A stretch of 5,326 bases of DNA from Chlorobiales bacterium. GTDB taxonomy: Bacteria > Bacteroidota > Chlorobiia > Chlorobiales > Chlorobiaceae. Position 1 is the first letter of the stretch; each line of letters begins with the position of its first letter. This document shows, one piece after another, positions 1 through 5,326 of this stretch. The notes below the pieces were generated by a model. It did not search any database. It was given only the letters and a program-made list of their open reading frames with translations, and was not told the origin of the DNA. Location: positions 1 to 5,326 of the forward strand of contig JAKSDB010000109.1 in the NCBI GenBank assembly GCA_022360415.1, read 5' to 3'. The translations under genes and the position numbers were made by a program.

Positions 1-1
1 C

Positions 2-793
2 GAGCTCGGCGGTTATGCGATCAACCTCGAGGGGAAATCCATAGGCATCAACTCGCGCGAAGCCGTCGAAGACGTTGCACAACTGCTTTCACGCTACAAC
101 GACGCGATTGTGGCAAGACTGCATGAACATTCGGTTATCGAGGCTCTTGCCGAGCATGCCTCGATACCGGTCATCAACGCGCTTACGGACCTGTCTCATC
201 CCTGCCAGATCCTTGCCGATGCCTTCACGCTTTACGAAAAAGGGTTGTGGCATGAAAAAATCAAAGTAGTCTTCATCGGCGACGGCAACAACGTGGCAAA
301 CTCATGGATAGAGCTTGCAGGCATTCTTCCTTTCCACTTTGTACTTGCATGCCCCGGCTCGCCGGGGCACATGCCCGACGAGCAGATCCTTGAAAACGCC
401 AGAAAAAATACGGCAAGCACCATCGAGATTGTTCACGACCCAATGGAAGCAGCGCATGATGCCGACGTTCTCTACACGGATGTCTGGACAAGCATGGGAC
501 AGGAAGATGAAGCCCAAAAACGGCTCGAGACATTCCGGAAATTCCAGATCAACCGGGAGCTGGTCGGGGCGGCAAAGCCGTCCGCGGTAGTCATGCACTG
601 TATGCCTGCTCACCGGGGCCAGGAGATCACCGGAGAGGTCATGGACGGACCACAGTCCATTATTCTTGACGAAGCGGAAAACCGGCTCCATGTACAGAAA
701 GCCGTGCTGGTCAAGCTGCTGAACCATGAAGAGTACAGGAAGTTTCATCTTACACACCGGCTGCAGAATGTGGCGGACAAGCTTAAATCCTGA
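2..793 (+). CDS. argF: Ornithine carbamoyltransferase, 5'-truncated by window edge
   Basis: This is the C-terminal 263 residues of a cytoplasmic enzyme that transfers the carbamoyl group from carbamoyl phosphate to ornithine, giving citrulline. The reading frame is open from base 2 to the TGA at 791-793. Fragment residue 66 begins HPCQ, the conserved carbamoyl-phosphate-binding motif. Residues 91-101 (FIGDGNNVANS) start the ornithine-binding half. DVWTSMGQE at 160-168 is the SMG ornithine loop, and HCMPAHRG at 199-206 carries the conserved Cys of the active site. AENRLHVQKA near residue 225 is the usual C-terminal helix. Family members have about 305-330 residues, so roughly 50-70 are missing, including the STRT phosphate loop. 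The loss comes from the window edge, not visible damage. The SMG loop and HCMPAHRG favour ornithine rather than aspartate carbamoyltransferase. argR follows after 12 bases, implying one transcript. Confidence 0.96.
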   Translation, partial: ELGGYAINLEGKSIGINSREAVEDVAQLLSRYNDAIVARLHEHSVIEALAEHASIPVINALTDLSHPCQILADAFTLYEKGLWHEKIKVVFIGDGNNVANSWIELAGILPFHFVLACPGSPGHMPDEQILENARKNTASTIEIVHDPMEAAHDADVLYTDVWTSMGQEDEAQKRLETFRKFQINRELVGAAKPSAVVMHCMPAHRGQEITGEVMDGPQSIILDEAENRLHVQKAVLVKLLNHEEYRKFHLTHRLQNVADKLKS

Positions 794-805
794 AACCTGT
801 GACCC

Positions 806-1252
806 ATGGGAAAACAGAATCGACAACGTAAAATCAAGGAGATCCTGCTTAACAGCGAAGTGAGTAATCAGCATGAGCTCATGCAACTGCTGCACAATGC
901 AGGCATCGAGGTCGCCCAGGCAACATTGTCGAGAGACTGTTCGGAACTGGGCGTGCTGCGCTCCCGCACAACCACCGGTTATCGGCTCATTTTCCCCGAA
1001 GACAACCCCGGGCAGATGATCAAGGGTCTTGTGGAAATGGAGATTCAGAATATCAGCGCCAACGAATCGACGATAGTTATCAAAACACTCCCCGGCAGAG
1101 CTCATGGTGTCGGCTCCTTTATCGACCATCTCAAAAACCCTAAAATTCTGGGAACGATTGCCGGAGACGATACCGTTCTTGTCATTCCATCATCGGTTCA
1201 CGACATCCGTTCAATACTGGACTACATTCAATCAAATCTTTTAAAAACCTGA
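806..1252 (+). CDS. argR: Arginine repressor ArgR
   Basis: A full-length ArgR family regulator of 148 residues (typical length about 150-156). Residues 1-70 form the winged helix-turn-helix DNA-binding domain; the recognition-helix signature ATLSRDCSELGV lies at 39-50. Residues 75-148 form the oligomerisation and arginine-binding domain, with the conserved GTIAGDDTVLVI at 116-127, whose paired Asp residues contact arginine in characterised members. RAHGVGSFID at 98-107 matches the conserved helix at the subunit interface. Family knowledge: arginine-loaded hexamers bind ARG boxes and repress biosynthetic genes, and some members also activate catabolism. The ATG at 806 lets the HTH domain begin as in homologues; there is no clear Shine-Dalgarno upstream. 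It sits between argF and argG with gaps of 12 and 11 bases, so translation is probably coupled and the gene probably autoregulated, which is inference. Confidence 0.96.
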   Translation: MGKQNRQRKIKEILLNSEVSNQHELMQLLHNAGIEVAQATLSRDCSELGVLRSRTTTGYRLIFPEDNPGQMIKGLVEMEIQNISANESTIVIKTLPGRAHGVGSFIDHLKNPKILGTIAGDDTVLVIPSSVHDIRSILDYIQSNLLKT

Positions 1253-1263
1253 TACAGCACACC

Positions 1264-2472
1264 ATGAACAAGGAAAAAATTGCTCTTGCCTATTCCGGTG
1301 GACTCGACACCTCCGTTATGATAAAGTGGCTCAAAGATAAATACGATGCCGAGATCGTTGCCGTCACCGGCAACCTCGGTCAACAGAAAGAGATCGAAAA
1401 CCTTGAAGAAAAGGCTATCGCCACCGGAGCTTCAAGCTTTTCTTTTCTTGATCTTCGCCAGACATTCGTTGAAGATTACATCTGGCCCGCACTGAAAGCC
1501 GGTGCTCTCTACGAGGATGTTTATCCTCTCGCAACCGCTCTCGGGCGCCCTCTTCTTGCCAAAGCCCTTGTTGACGTGGCCCTTGCCGAAAACTGCACGA
1601 TGCTTGCGCATGGCTGCACCGGCAAGGGTAACGACCAGGTCCGGTTCGAAGTCACCTTTGCCTCGCTTGCTCCGCACCTGAAAGTACTTGCCCCTCTCCG
1701 TGAATGGGAGCTTACATCACGGGAAGCCGAAATAGCCTATGCAGAGCGGAACAACATCCCGGTTTCGGCAACAAAGAAAAGCCCGTACTCCATAGACGAA
1801 AACATCTGGGGCATCAGCATCGAATGCGGCGTGCTCGAGGATCCTATGGTTTCTCCGCCTGAAGATGCTTATCAGATCACCACAGCCCCGGAAAAAGCAC
1901 CTGACAAAGCTGCCGTTATCGATATCGAATTCGAGCAGGGCGTTCCGGTTGCCCTTGACGGCAAAAAAATGACCGGTCTCGATCTTGTCATGGAATTGAA
2001 CAAGGCAGGTGCGACTCATGGGGTCGGTCGTCTCGACATGGTTGAAAACCGGGTTGTCGGGATTAAATCCAGGGAAATCTATGAAGCACCCGCTGCAACG
2101 ATCCTCCATTTTGCCCATCGTGAGCTTGAAAGGCTGACACAGGAAAAAAACGTCTTTCAGTACAAAAACACCGTCAGTCAGGACTATGCAAACCTGATCT
2201 ACAATGGAACATGGTTTTCCCCGATGCGGAAAGCACTGGACGGATTCGTCGAAGCCACCCAGAAAACCGTTACCGGCCTGGTGCGCGTCAAGCTTTTCAA
2301 AGGCTCGGTCACGCTTCTCGGCAGAACATCTCCATGGTCTTTGTACGATGAAAATCTCGCAACCTATACCGAAGCCGATACCTTCAATCACAAAGCCGCT
2401 GAAGGATTCATCCATCTTTTCGGCCTCGGCCTGAAAACATACAGTGAGGTGCAGGCAAAAAACCGATCGTGA
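1264..2472 (+). CDS. argG: Argininosuccinate synthase
   Basis: Cytoplasmic ATP-dependent ligase that condenses citrulline with aspartate to argininosuccinate, releasing AMP and pyrophosphate. Its 402 residues match the usual bacterial length of about 400. The N-type ATP pyrophosphatase loop SGGLDTS lies at 11-17. HGCTGKGNDQVRFE at 116-129 is the conserved citrulline/aspartate-binding signature. YSIDENIWGIS at 175-185 and GVGRLDMVENRVVGIKSRE (253-271) are further family-typical blocks. Residues 1 to about 165 form the nucleotide-binding domain and the rest the synthase domain. The start at 1264 places SGGLDTS at the normal distance from the N terminus. No Shine-Dalgarno is evident, and the gene starts 11 bases after the argR stop, which suggests translational coupling. 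It is the last gene of the argF-argR-argG transcript, since a terminator follows 39 bases downstream. No key residue appears lost. Confidence 0.97.
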   Translation: MNKEKIALAYSGGLDTSVMIKWLKDKYDAEIVAVTGNLGQQKEIENLEEKAIATGASSFSFLDLRQTFVEDYIWPALKAGALYEDVYPLATALGRPLLAKALVDVALAENCTMLAHGCTGKGNDQVRFEVTFASLAPHLKVLAPLREWELTSREAEIAYAERNNIPVSATKKSPYSIDENIWGISIECGVLEDPMVSPPEDAYQITTAPEKAPDKAAVIDIEFEQGVPVALDGKKMTGLDLVMELNKAGATHGVGRLDMVENRVVGIKSREIYEAPAATILHFAHRELERLTQEKNVFQYKNTVSQDYANLIYNGTWFSPMRKALDGFVEATQKTVTGLVRVKLFKGSVTLLGRTSPWSLYDENLATYTEADTFNHKAAEGFIHLFGLGLKTYSEVQAKNRS

Positions 2473-2511
2473 AACATGCGTTTTATATTGCGCAACACAC
2501 CACCTTTTTCG

Positions 2512-2538
2512 CCCCGGCTCTGTATGGCCGGGGTTTTT
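2512..2538 (+). terminator. Rho-independent terminator after argG
   Basis: A perfect 7-bp GC stem (CCCCGGC at 2512-2518 with GCCGGGG at 2527-2533) encloses an 8-base loop and is followed at once by five T residues (2534-2538). It lies 39 bases beyond the argG stop. The T-run exists only on the + strand side, so it should end the argF-argR-argG transcript and separate it from the next gene. Confidence 0.88.
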
Positions 2539-2551
2539 AGCGTTCTTCGGA

Positions 2552-2580
2552 TTGTTTTTCACGCACAAGAACAGTAGATT
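2552..2580 (+). promoter_or_regulatory. Candidate sigma-70-type promoter for the secreted-protein gene
   Basis: TTGTTT (2552-2557) and TAGATT (2575-2580) are separated by exactly 17 bases, matching the -35 and -10 consensus at 3 of 6 and 4 of 6 positions. An alternative pair is TTCACG (2558-2563) with TACTAT (2582-2587) at 18 bases spacing. A promoter is expected here because a terminator lies just upstream and a gene with a strong ribosome-binding site begins 60 bases downstream. The match is weak, and the call rests partly on position. Confidence 0.35.
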
Positions 2581-2590
2581 TTACTATTGT
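2571..2590. promoter_or_regulatory. Imperfect dyad overlapping the candidate -10 element
   Basis: ACAGTAG (2571-2577) and CTATTGT (2584-2590) are inverted repeats with six of seven positions complementary (a G-T pair at the remaining one), separated by the AT-only spacer ATTTTA. The size and AT-rich centre suit an operator for a dimeric regulator. In RNA it could form a 7-bp stem with a 6-base loop. It does not fit the known ARG box consensus. Its role is speculative and it may be chance in AT-rich DNA. Confidence 0.25.
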
Positions 2591-2627
2591 GCTCGAAATG
2601 ATTCTCCCTCATCACCAACTTTATAAC

Positions 2628-2633
2628 AGGAGG
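2628..2633 (+). promoter_or_regulatory. Perfect Shine-Dalgarno that sets the start at 2640
   Basis: AGGAGG lies six bases before the ATG at 2640, ideal spacing. It decides the start: an in-frame GTG at 2589 would add 17 residues ahead of the signal peptide and has no such site. argR, argG and argH show no comparable sequence. Confidence 0.9.
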
Positions 2634-2639
2634 CTTTAC

Positions 2640-3584
2640 ATGAAAAAGATCATTATTGCCGCATCTTCTTTTGTCATGATGCTGCTTCTGCTCCAGTCCA
2701 TCAGCTGGGCATCGATCAACCAGCTCACCGGAACCTGGAACAACACGGACTCCAATACCCGGGGAATAACCAAGCTTGTGATAAAAAAACAGGGCAACGC
2801 GCTCAGAATACATGCCTGGGGAAAATGTCATCCTGAAGATTGCGACTGGGGTGAAGTAAAGGCATTTGCTTACGCCCCCAACGTTTCGGCGAACCTGATG
2901 CAGTCAGCAAAGGCAATGTCCGCCACTTACACGACAGGTTTCAGCCAGACCCTCGTTGTCGTAAAGCCGCTTGGAAACAACCGCCTGAAGGCAGAAACGT
3001 TTACCCGTTTCACCGATGGCAGCAATCGTTCGAACTATACATCTTCATACATTTTCAAGCGAATGCTTCAGCTCACGCCGATCCCTATTCCTCCTCAGCC
3101 TTTGCCGATTCCGCTACCGGTACCCGTTGTCCAGGAAGATTGCGTTTCTTTCAACCCGAACACGACAACCGTCAAGAATATCAACGGACGCTGGAAAATT
3201 GTCGATGGCAACCACTGGATGTTCGACTTCGGGAACAAGAAAGCCGAAGCCTACAGGGCACTGCAAATCATCAAACACTACGGAATGAACAGATCCTGTT
3301 TCGTCGGCCGGCCCGATCCTTCGTTCCAGTACATGCTGACCCCGGGCGGTGCACCCAAAGGCGGTATGCCGGGAGAAGATTGTATAAGCTTCAACCCCAA
3401 CACTATCCAGGTAAAACAGATTGGCGGACGCTGGAAAATTGTCGATGGCAACCACTGGATGTTTGACTTCGGAAACAAGAAAGCCGAAGCTGAAAAAGCA
3501 TACGCCATCATTAAGAAGTACGGCTTTACCCGTTCATGTTTCGTCGGAAGACCTGATCCGAGCTTCCAGTACCTGAAAAAGTAA
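2640..3584 (+). CDS. Secreted two-part protein with tandem C-terminal repeats, function unknown
   Basis: A 314-residue protein that I cannot assign to a named function. Residues 1-24 are a Sec signal peptide: KK at 2-3, a hydrophobic core, and likely cleavage after SWA (22-24). There is no lipobox, so the mature form is probably soluble in the periplasm or outside the cell. Residues 26-141 form a probably beta-rich domain starting LTGTWNN, with a conserved-looking KCHPEDCDWG (62-71) whose Cys63 and Cys68 could form a disulfide or bind metal, and ending in an aromatic SNYTSSYIFKR. Residues 145-165 are a linker with nine prolines. Two 66-residue repeats follow (166-231 and 246-311), each with two cysteines, joined by a Gly/Pro-rich 14-residue linker. 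The protein ends three residues after repeat 2. The gene has its own ribosome-binding site and flanking terminators, so it seems transcribed apart from the arg genes. A carbohydrate- or surface-binding role is possible but unproven. Confidence 0.92.
   Translation: MKKIIIAASSFVMMLLLLQSISWASINQLTGTWNNTDSNTRGITKLVIKKQGNALRIHAWGKCHPEDCDWGEVKAFAYAPNVSANLMQSAKAMSATYTTGFSQTLVVVKPLGNNRLKAETFTRFTDGSNRSNYTSSYIFKRMLQLTPIPIPPQPLPIPLPVPVVQEDCVSFNPNTTTVKNINGRWKIVDGNHWMFDFGNKKAEAYRALQIIKHYGMNRSCFVGRPDPSFQYMLTPGGAPKGGMPGEDCISFNPNTIQVKQIGGRWKIVDGNHWMFDFGNKKAEAEKAYAIIKKYGFTRSCFVGRPDPSFQYLKK
3135..3332 (+). repeat. Coding repeat 1 (66-residue domain)
   Basis: Residues 166-231 of the secreted protein. It begins EDCVSFNPNT, has the core GRWKIVDGNHWMFDFGNKK, then a predicted helix (residues about 199-214), and ends SCFVGRPDPSFQY. 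The two cysteines (168 and 220) probably form a disulfide in an exported protein. It aligns with repeat 2 without gaps, 54 of 66 residues identical, at an offset of exactly 240 bases. Confidence 0.93.
3375..3572 (+). repeat. Coding repeat 2 (66-residue domain)
   Basis: Residues 246-311, the second copy, with cysteines at 248 and 300. Bases 3425-3490 match 3185-3250 of repeat 1 at 64 of 66 positions, and both differences are synonymous third-position changes. Outside this core, the identical C-terminal residues are written with many different codons. Substitutions cluster in the strand after the NPNT motif and in the predicted helix. Confidence 0.93.
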
Positions 3585-3603
3585 GTCTGCAAACCTTCAT
3601 TCT

Positions 3604-3648
3604 AAAAGCCGCCGGATTCCTTTTTTTAAAGAATCCGGCGGCTTTTTT
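3604..3648 (+). terminator. Strong rho-independent terminator after the secreted-protein gene
   Basis: A perfect 13-bp stem (3607-3619 with 3631-3643) extends to 16 bp by A-T pairs, encloses an 11-base loop and runs into a T tract (3643-3648). It begins 20 bases after the stop codon. On the opposite strand the stem is followed by TTTT, so it could work in both directions, although no minus-strand gene is seen close enough to need it. It should largely stop read-through from upstream into argH. Confidence 0.92.
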
Positions 3649-3762
3649 ATAGGATTTGAAATAACCATAGAAACAAAAACGCGAGCACACACAGGCTTTC
3701 CGGGCCACGCAATATTTCTTATCTTCCTGCTGATACTCTTCTCGAAACCGACCCTGCAGCAA

Positions 3763-5163
3763 ATGAACACCGATAAAAGCAAAGAAAAAGAACTGTTATG
3801 GCAAAGCCGGTTCTCTGAACCCTTTGACCGGGAAGCTCTGCTTTTCTCGTCTTCGGTTGATGTCGACAAGGTGCTTTACCAGGAAGACATCAGGGGATCA
3901 ATCGCACATGTAACGATGCTTTCCGAAGAAGCCATCATACCGGTAGAGGAAGCAAGACTGATTATCGAGGGACTTGAAGAGATCGAGCAGGAGATAAGTT
4001 CGGGCGCACTTGTGCCTGACTGGGAGGATGAAGATATACACACCGTAATAGAAAACCGCTTAAAAGAAAAGATCGGCCCTATTGCAGGAAAAATGCACTC
4101 GGGAAGAAGCAGGAACGATCAGGTCGCAACCGATACGAGACTGTACATGAAACGCGTCGTCAATGAGCTCGGCAGCGCACTCAAGGCACTGAAGCATCTG
4201 CTTGTAGAGAAAGCCGAAACCTACCGCCACACGATCATTTTCGGTTATACACATCTTCAGCGTGCTCAGCCGGTCTCTGCGGGACATTACTATCTCGCCT
4301 ATTTCAATATGTTTCAACGTGACACAGAACGCCTTGACGATCTTTACAAGCGCGTGGACACATCACCTCTCGGCGCAGCTGCTTTCGCAGGAAGCACTCT
4401 GCCTTTGAATGCGAAAAGAAGCATGGAGCTGCTTGATTTCGGAGCGCTGTTTCAAAACAGTATCGATGCCGTCAGCGACCGAGACATCATCATCGAGTTC
4501 ATCTCGACCTGTTCAATCATCATGATGCACCTGTCGAGGTTTTGCGAGGACCTGATACTCTGGAGCAGTCAGGAATTCAATTACCTTGAAATCAGCGACG
4601 CCTTCTCAACCGGTTCATCGATCATGCCCCAGAAAAAAAACGCGGACATTGCCGAACTGGTGAGGAGTAAAACAGGACGGGTATATGGAGACCTTCTATC
4701 CGTTCTGACCGTCATGAAAGGCCTTCCTCTTTCCTATAACCGCGATATGCAGGAAGATAAACCTCCACTGTTCGACGCTGCCAAAACAACGACTTCAAGC
4801 GTGAGAATCTTCACGAAAATGCTTGCGCATACAAAAATCAATGAGGAGAGGCTTGCAAAACTGACCGGGGAAGATTTGAGCCTTGCAACGGAGATAGCGG
4901 AATATCTTGTAAAAAAAGACCTGCCATTCCGCGAAGCGCACAGGATAACGGGAAAAATCGTAAGCCACGCAATCGAGTCGGCAACCCCGCTGCCCGACAT
5001 CCCTCTTGAAACCTATAAAAACTTCTCCGAACTGTTCGACAAAGACGTGTACGATGCGCTTAAACCTGAAGCAAGTGTCAACGCCAAGCAATCTCATGGA
5101 AGCACTTCGTTTGCATCAGTGGATGAACAGATACGAGCAGCAAGGGAAAAGCTGAAAATGTAA
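3763..5163 (+). CDS. argH: Argininosuccinate lyase
   Basis: Cytoplasmic enzyme of the fumarase/aspartase superfamily; as a homotetramer it splits argininosuccinate into arginine and fumarate. It has 466 residues, near the usual 455-470. HSGRSRNDQVATD (112-124) is conserved region one. GYTHLQRAQP (161-170) carries the active-site His164. SPLGAAAFAG (201-210) follows, and TGSSIMPQKKNAD (283-295) is the superfamily signature loop with the catalytic serine (285 or 286). SYNRDMQEDK (324-333) is also family-typical. The family's usual N terminus (LWxxRF) is found at residues 12-17, so the ATG at 3763 gives a short extension of about ten residues. The frame is open further upstream but has no usable start codon. 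No Shine-Dalgarno is evident. A terminator upstream suggests argH has its own promoter, but none is convincing in 3649-3762. One deviation is Ala294 where KKNPD is usual. Confidence 0.97.
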   Translation: MNTDKSKEKELLWQSRFSEPFDREALLFSSSVDVDKVLYQEDIRGSIAHVTMLSEEAIIPVEEARLIIEGLEEIEQEISSGALVPDWEDEDIHTVIENRLKEKIGPIAGKMHSGRSRNDQVATDTRLYMKRVVNELGSALKALKHLLVEKAETYRHTIIFGYTHLQRAQPVSAGHYYLAYFNMFQRDTERLDDLYKRVDTSPLGAAAFAGSTLPLNAKRSMELLDFGALFQNSIDAVSDRDIIIEFISTCSIIMMHLSRFCEDLILWSSQEFNYLEISDAFSTGSSIMPQKKNADIAELVRSKTGRVYGDLLSVLTVMKGLPLSYNRDMQEDKPPLFDAAKTTTSSVRIFTKMLAHTKINEERLAKLTGEDLSLATEIAEYLVKKDLPFREAHRITGKIVSHAIESATPLPDIPLETYKNFSELFDKDVYDALKPEASVNAKQSHGSTSFASVDEQIRAAREKLKM

Positions 5164-5198
5164 AGGGGAAACTCCGGGAGCCTGACCATGTCAATTTG

Positions 5199-5326
5199 TT
5201 ACTTCCCGTTTGCCTGCCATGAAGCGGCTCCTCCTCCCGTAAGACGGCTCTGCGCAAGATCGGCCATGTCAGCGACAATTGCAGCCGACTGGGTAAGAAC
5301 AATATCCGGTTCATCTTCCTTGTTCC
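5199..5326 (-). CDS. C-terminal end of an unrecognised protein, cut by window edge
   Basis: On the minus strand a frame is open from the window edge to a TAA (complement of 5199-5201), giving 41 complete codons. The tail reads NKEDEPDIVLTQSAAIVADM, then a short helix-like ADLAQSRL, a GGG turn and a polar end WQANGK. The mix of acidic, amphipathic and glycine-rich residues and the codon choice look like real protein, better than the competing + strand frame. It converges on argH, with 35 bases between the stop codons and no obvious terminator between. I do not recognise the family. The start and most of the gene lie beyond the window. Confidence 0.55.
   Translation of the reverse strand, partial: NKEDEPDIVLTQSAAIVADMADLAQSRLTGGGAASWQANGK

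Noticed and set aside
351..368. Perfect inverted repeat GCCCCGGC/GCCGGGGC inside argF, sharing the stem sequence of the argG terminator
   Set aside because: The spacer is only two bases and no T-run follows, so it is not a terminator; the shared GC stem is likely chance within coding sequence.
302..1129. Long minus-strand open frame opposite argF and argR (275 codons)
   Set aside because: It is the antisense shadow of two genes with unmistakable family motifs, crosses their boundary, and has no recognisable domain or ribosome-binding site.
1717..2568. Long minus-strand open frame opposite argG (283 codons)
   Set aside because: It is rich in Cys and Phe as expected for antisense of a real gene, and it runs through the argG terminator hairpin. 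argG is certain on the other strand.
2589..2639. Earlier GTG start for the secreted protein
   Set aside because: It lacks a ribosome-binding site and would bury the signal peptide; the ATG at 2640 has AGGAGG at ideal spacing and starts directly with MKK.
3655..3672. Possible ARG box upstream of argH
   Set aside because: Only one half-site (TGAA) fits the E. coli-type consensus; the second half does not match.
3586..3762. In-frame open extension upstream of argH, including a hydrophobic stretch AIFLIFLLILF
   Set aside because: No ATG, GTG or TTG occurs in it, it runs through the terminator, and ArgH homology begins only at residue 12 of the 3763 start.
5268..5312. DIVLTQS string resembling an antibody light-chain start in the minus-strand tail
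   Set aside because: A coincidental short match; it lies near the C terminus of a bacterial frame and nothing else around it resembles an immunoglobulin domain.
5188..5326. + strand frame starting at ATG 5188 with GGGAG upstream
   Set aside because: Its residues (Cys-, Arg-, Ser- and Pro-rich without pattern) look like antisense of the minus-strand frame, which reads more like protein; not fully excluded.

Overview
The window looks like part of a bacterial arginine-biosynthesis cluster, with the + strand order argF (5' end missing) - argR - argG - [secreted protein of unknown function] - argH. The order F-R-G-H, the moderate base composition and the protein sequences fit a green sulfur bacterium (Chlorobi; Chlorobium/Prosthecochloris type). 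That assignment is from memory of family sequences and gene order, and no search could be run. Actinobacterial arg clusters share the F-R-G-H order, but their much higher GC makes them unlikely here.

Layout. Positions 2-793 hold the C-terminal 263 codons of ornithine carbamoyltransferase. It is followed at short spacing by the arginine repressor ArgR (806-1252) and argininosuccinate synthase ArgG (1264-2472). The gaps of 12 and 11 bases indicate one transcript, which ends at a clear rho-independent terminator at 2512-2538. Next comes a separate transcription unit: a possible promoter with an imperfect dyad (2552-2590), a perfect AGGAGG ribosome-binding site, and a 314-residue exported protein (2640-3584). 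That protein has an N-terminal beta-rich domain, a proline-rich linker and two nearly identical 66-residue repeats, and its gene is closed by a strong hairpin terminator (3604-3648). Argininosuccinate lyase ArgH follows at 3763-5163. The last 128 bases appear to hold the end of an unrecognised gene on the opposite strand, converging on argH.

How the genes work together. ArgF makes citrulline from ornithine and carbamoyl phosphate, ArgG joins citrulline to aspartate, and ArgH splits argininosuccinate into arginine and fumarate. ArgR, encoded within the same transcript, would be expected to sense arginine and repress the pathway. No convincing ARG box is visible in the window; the operator is probably upstream of the truncated end.

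The unexpected element is the secreted-protein gene between argG and argH. It has its own ribosome-binding site and is bounded by terminators on both sides, so it resembles an inserted cargo gene rather than an operon member. Its function is unknown. No RNA genes, CRISPR arrays, insertion sequences or attachment sites were seen. The two intergenic stretches (2473-2639 and 3585-3762) are under 200 bases each and are described through the sites they contain.
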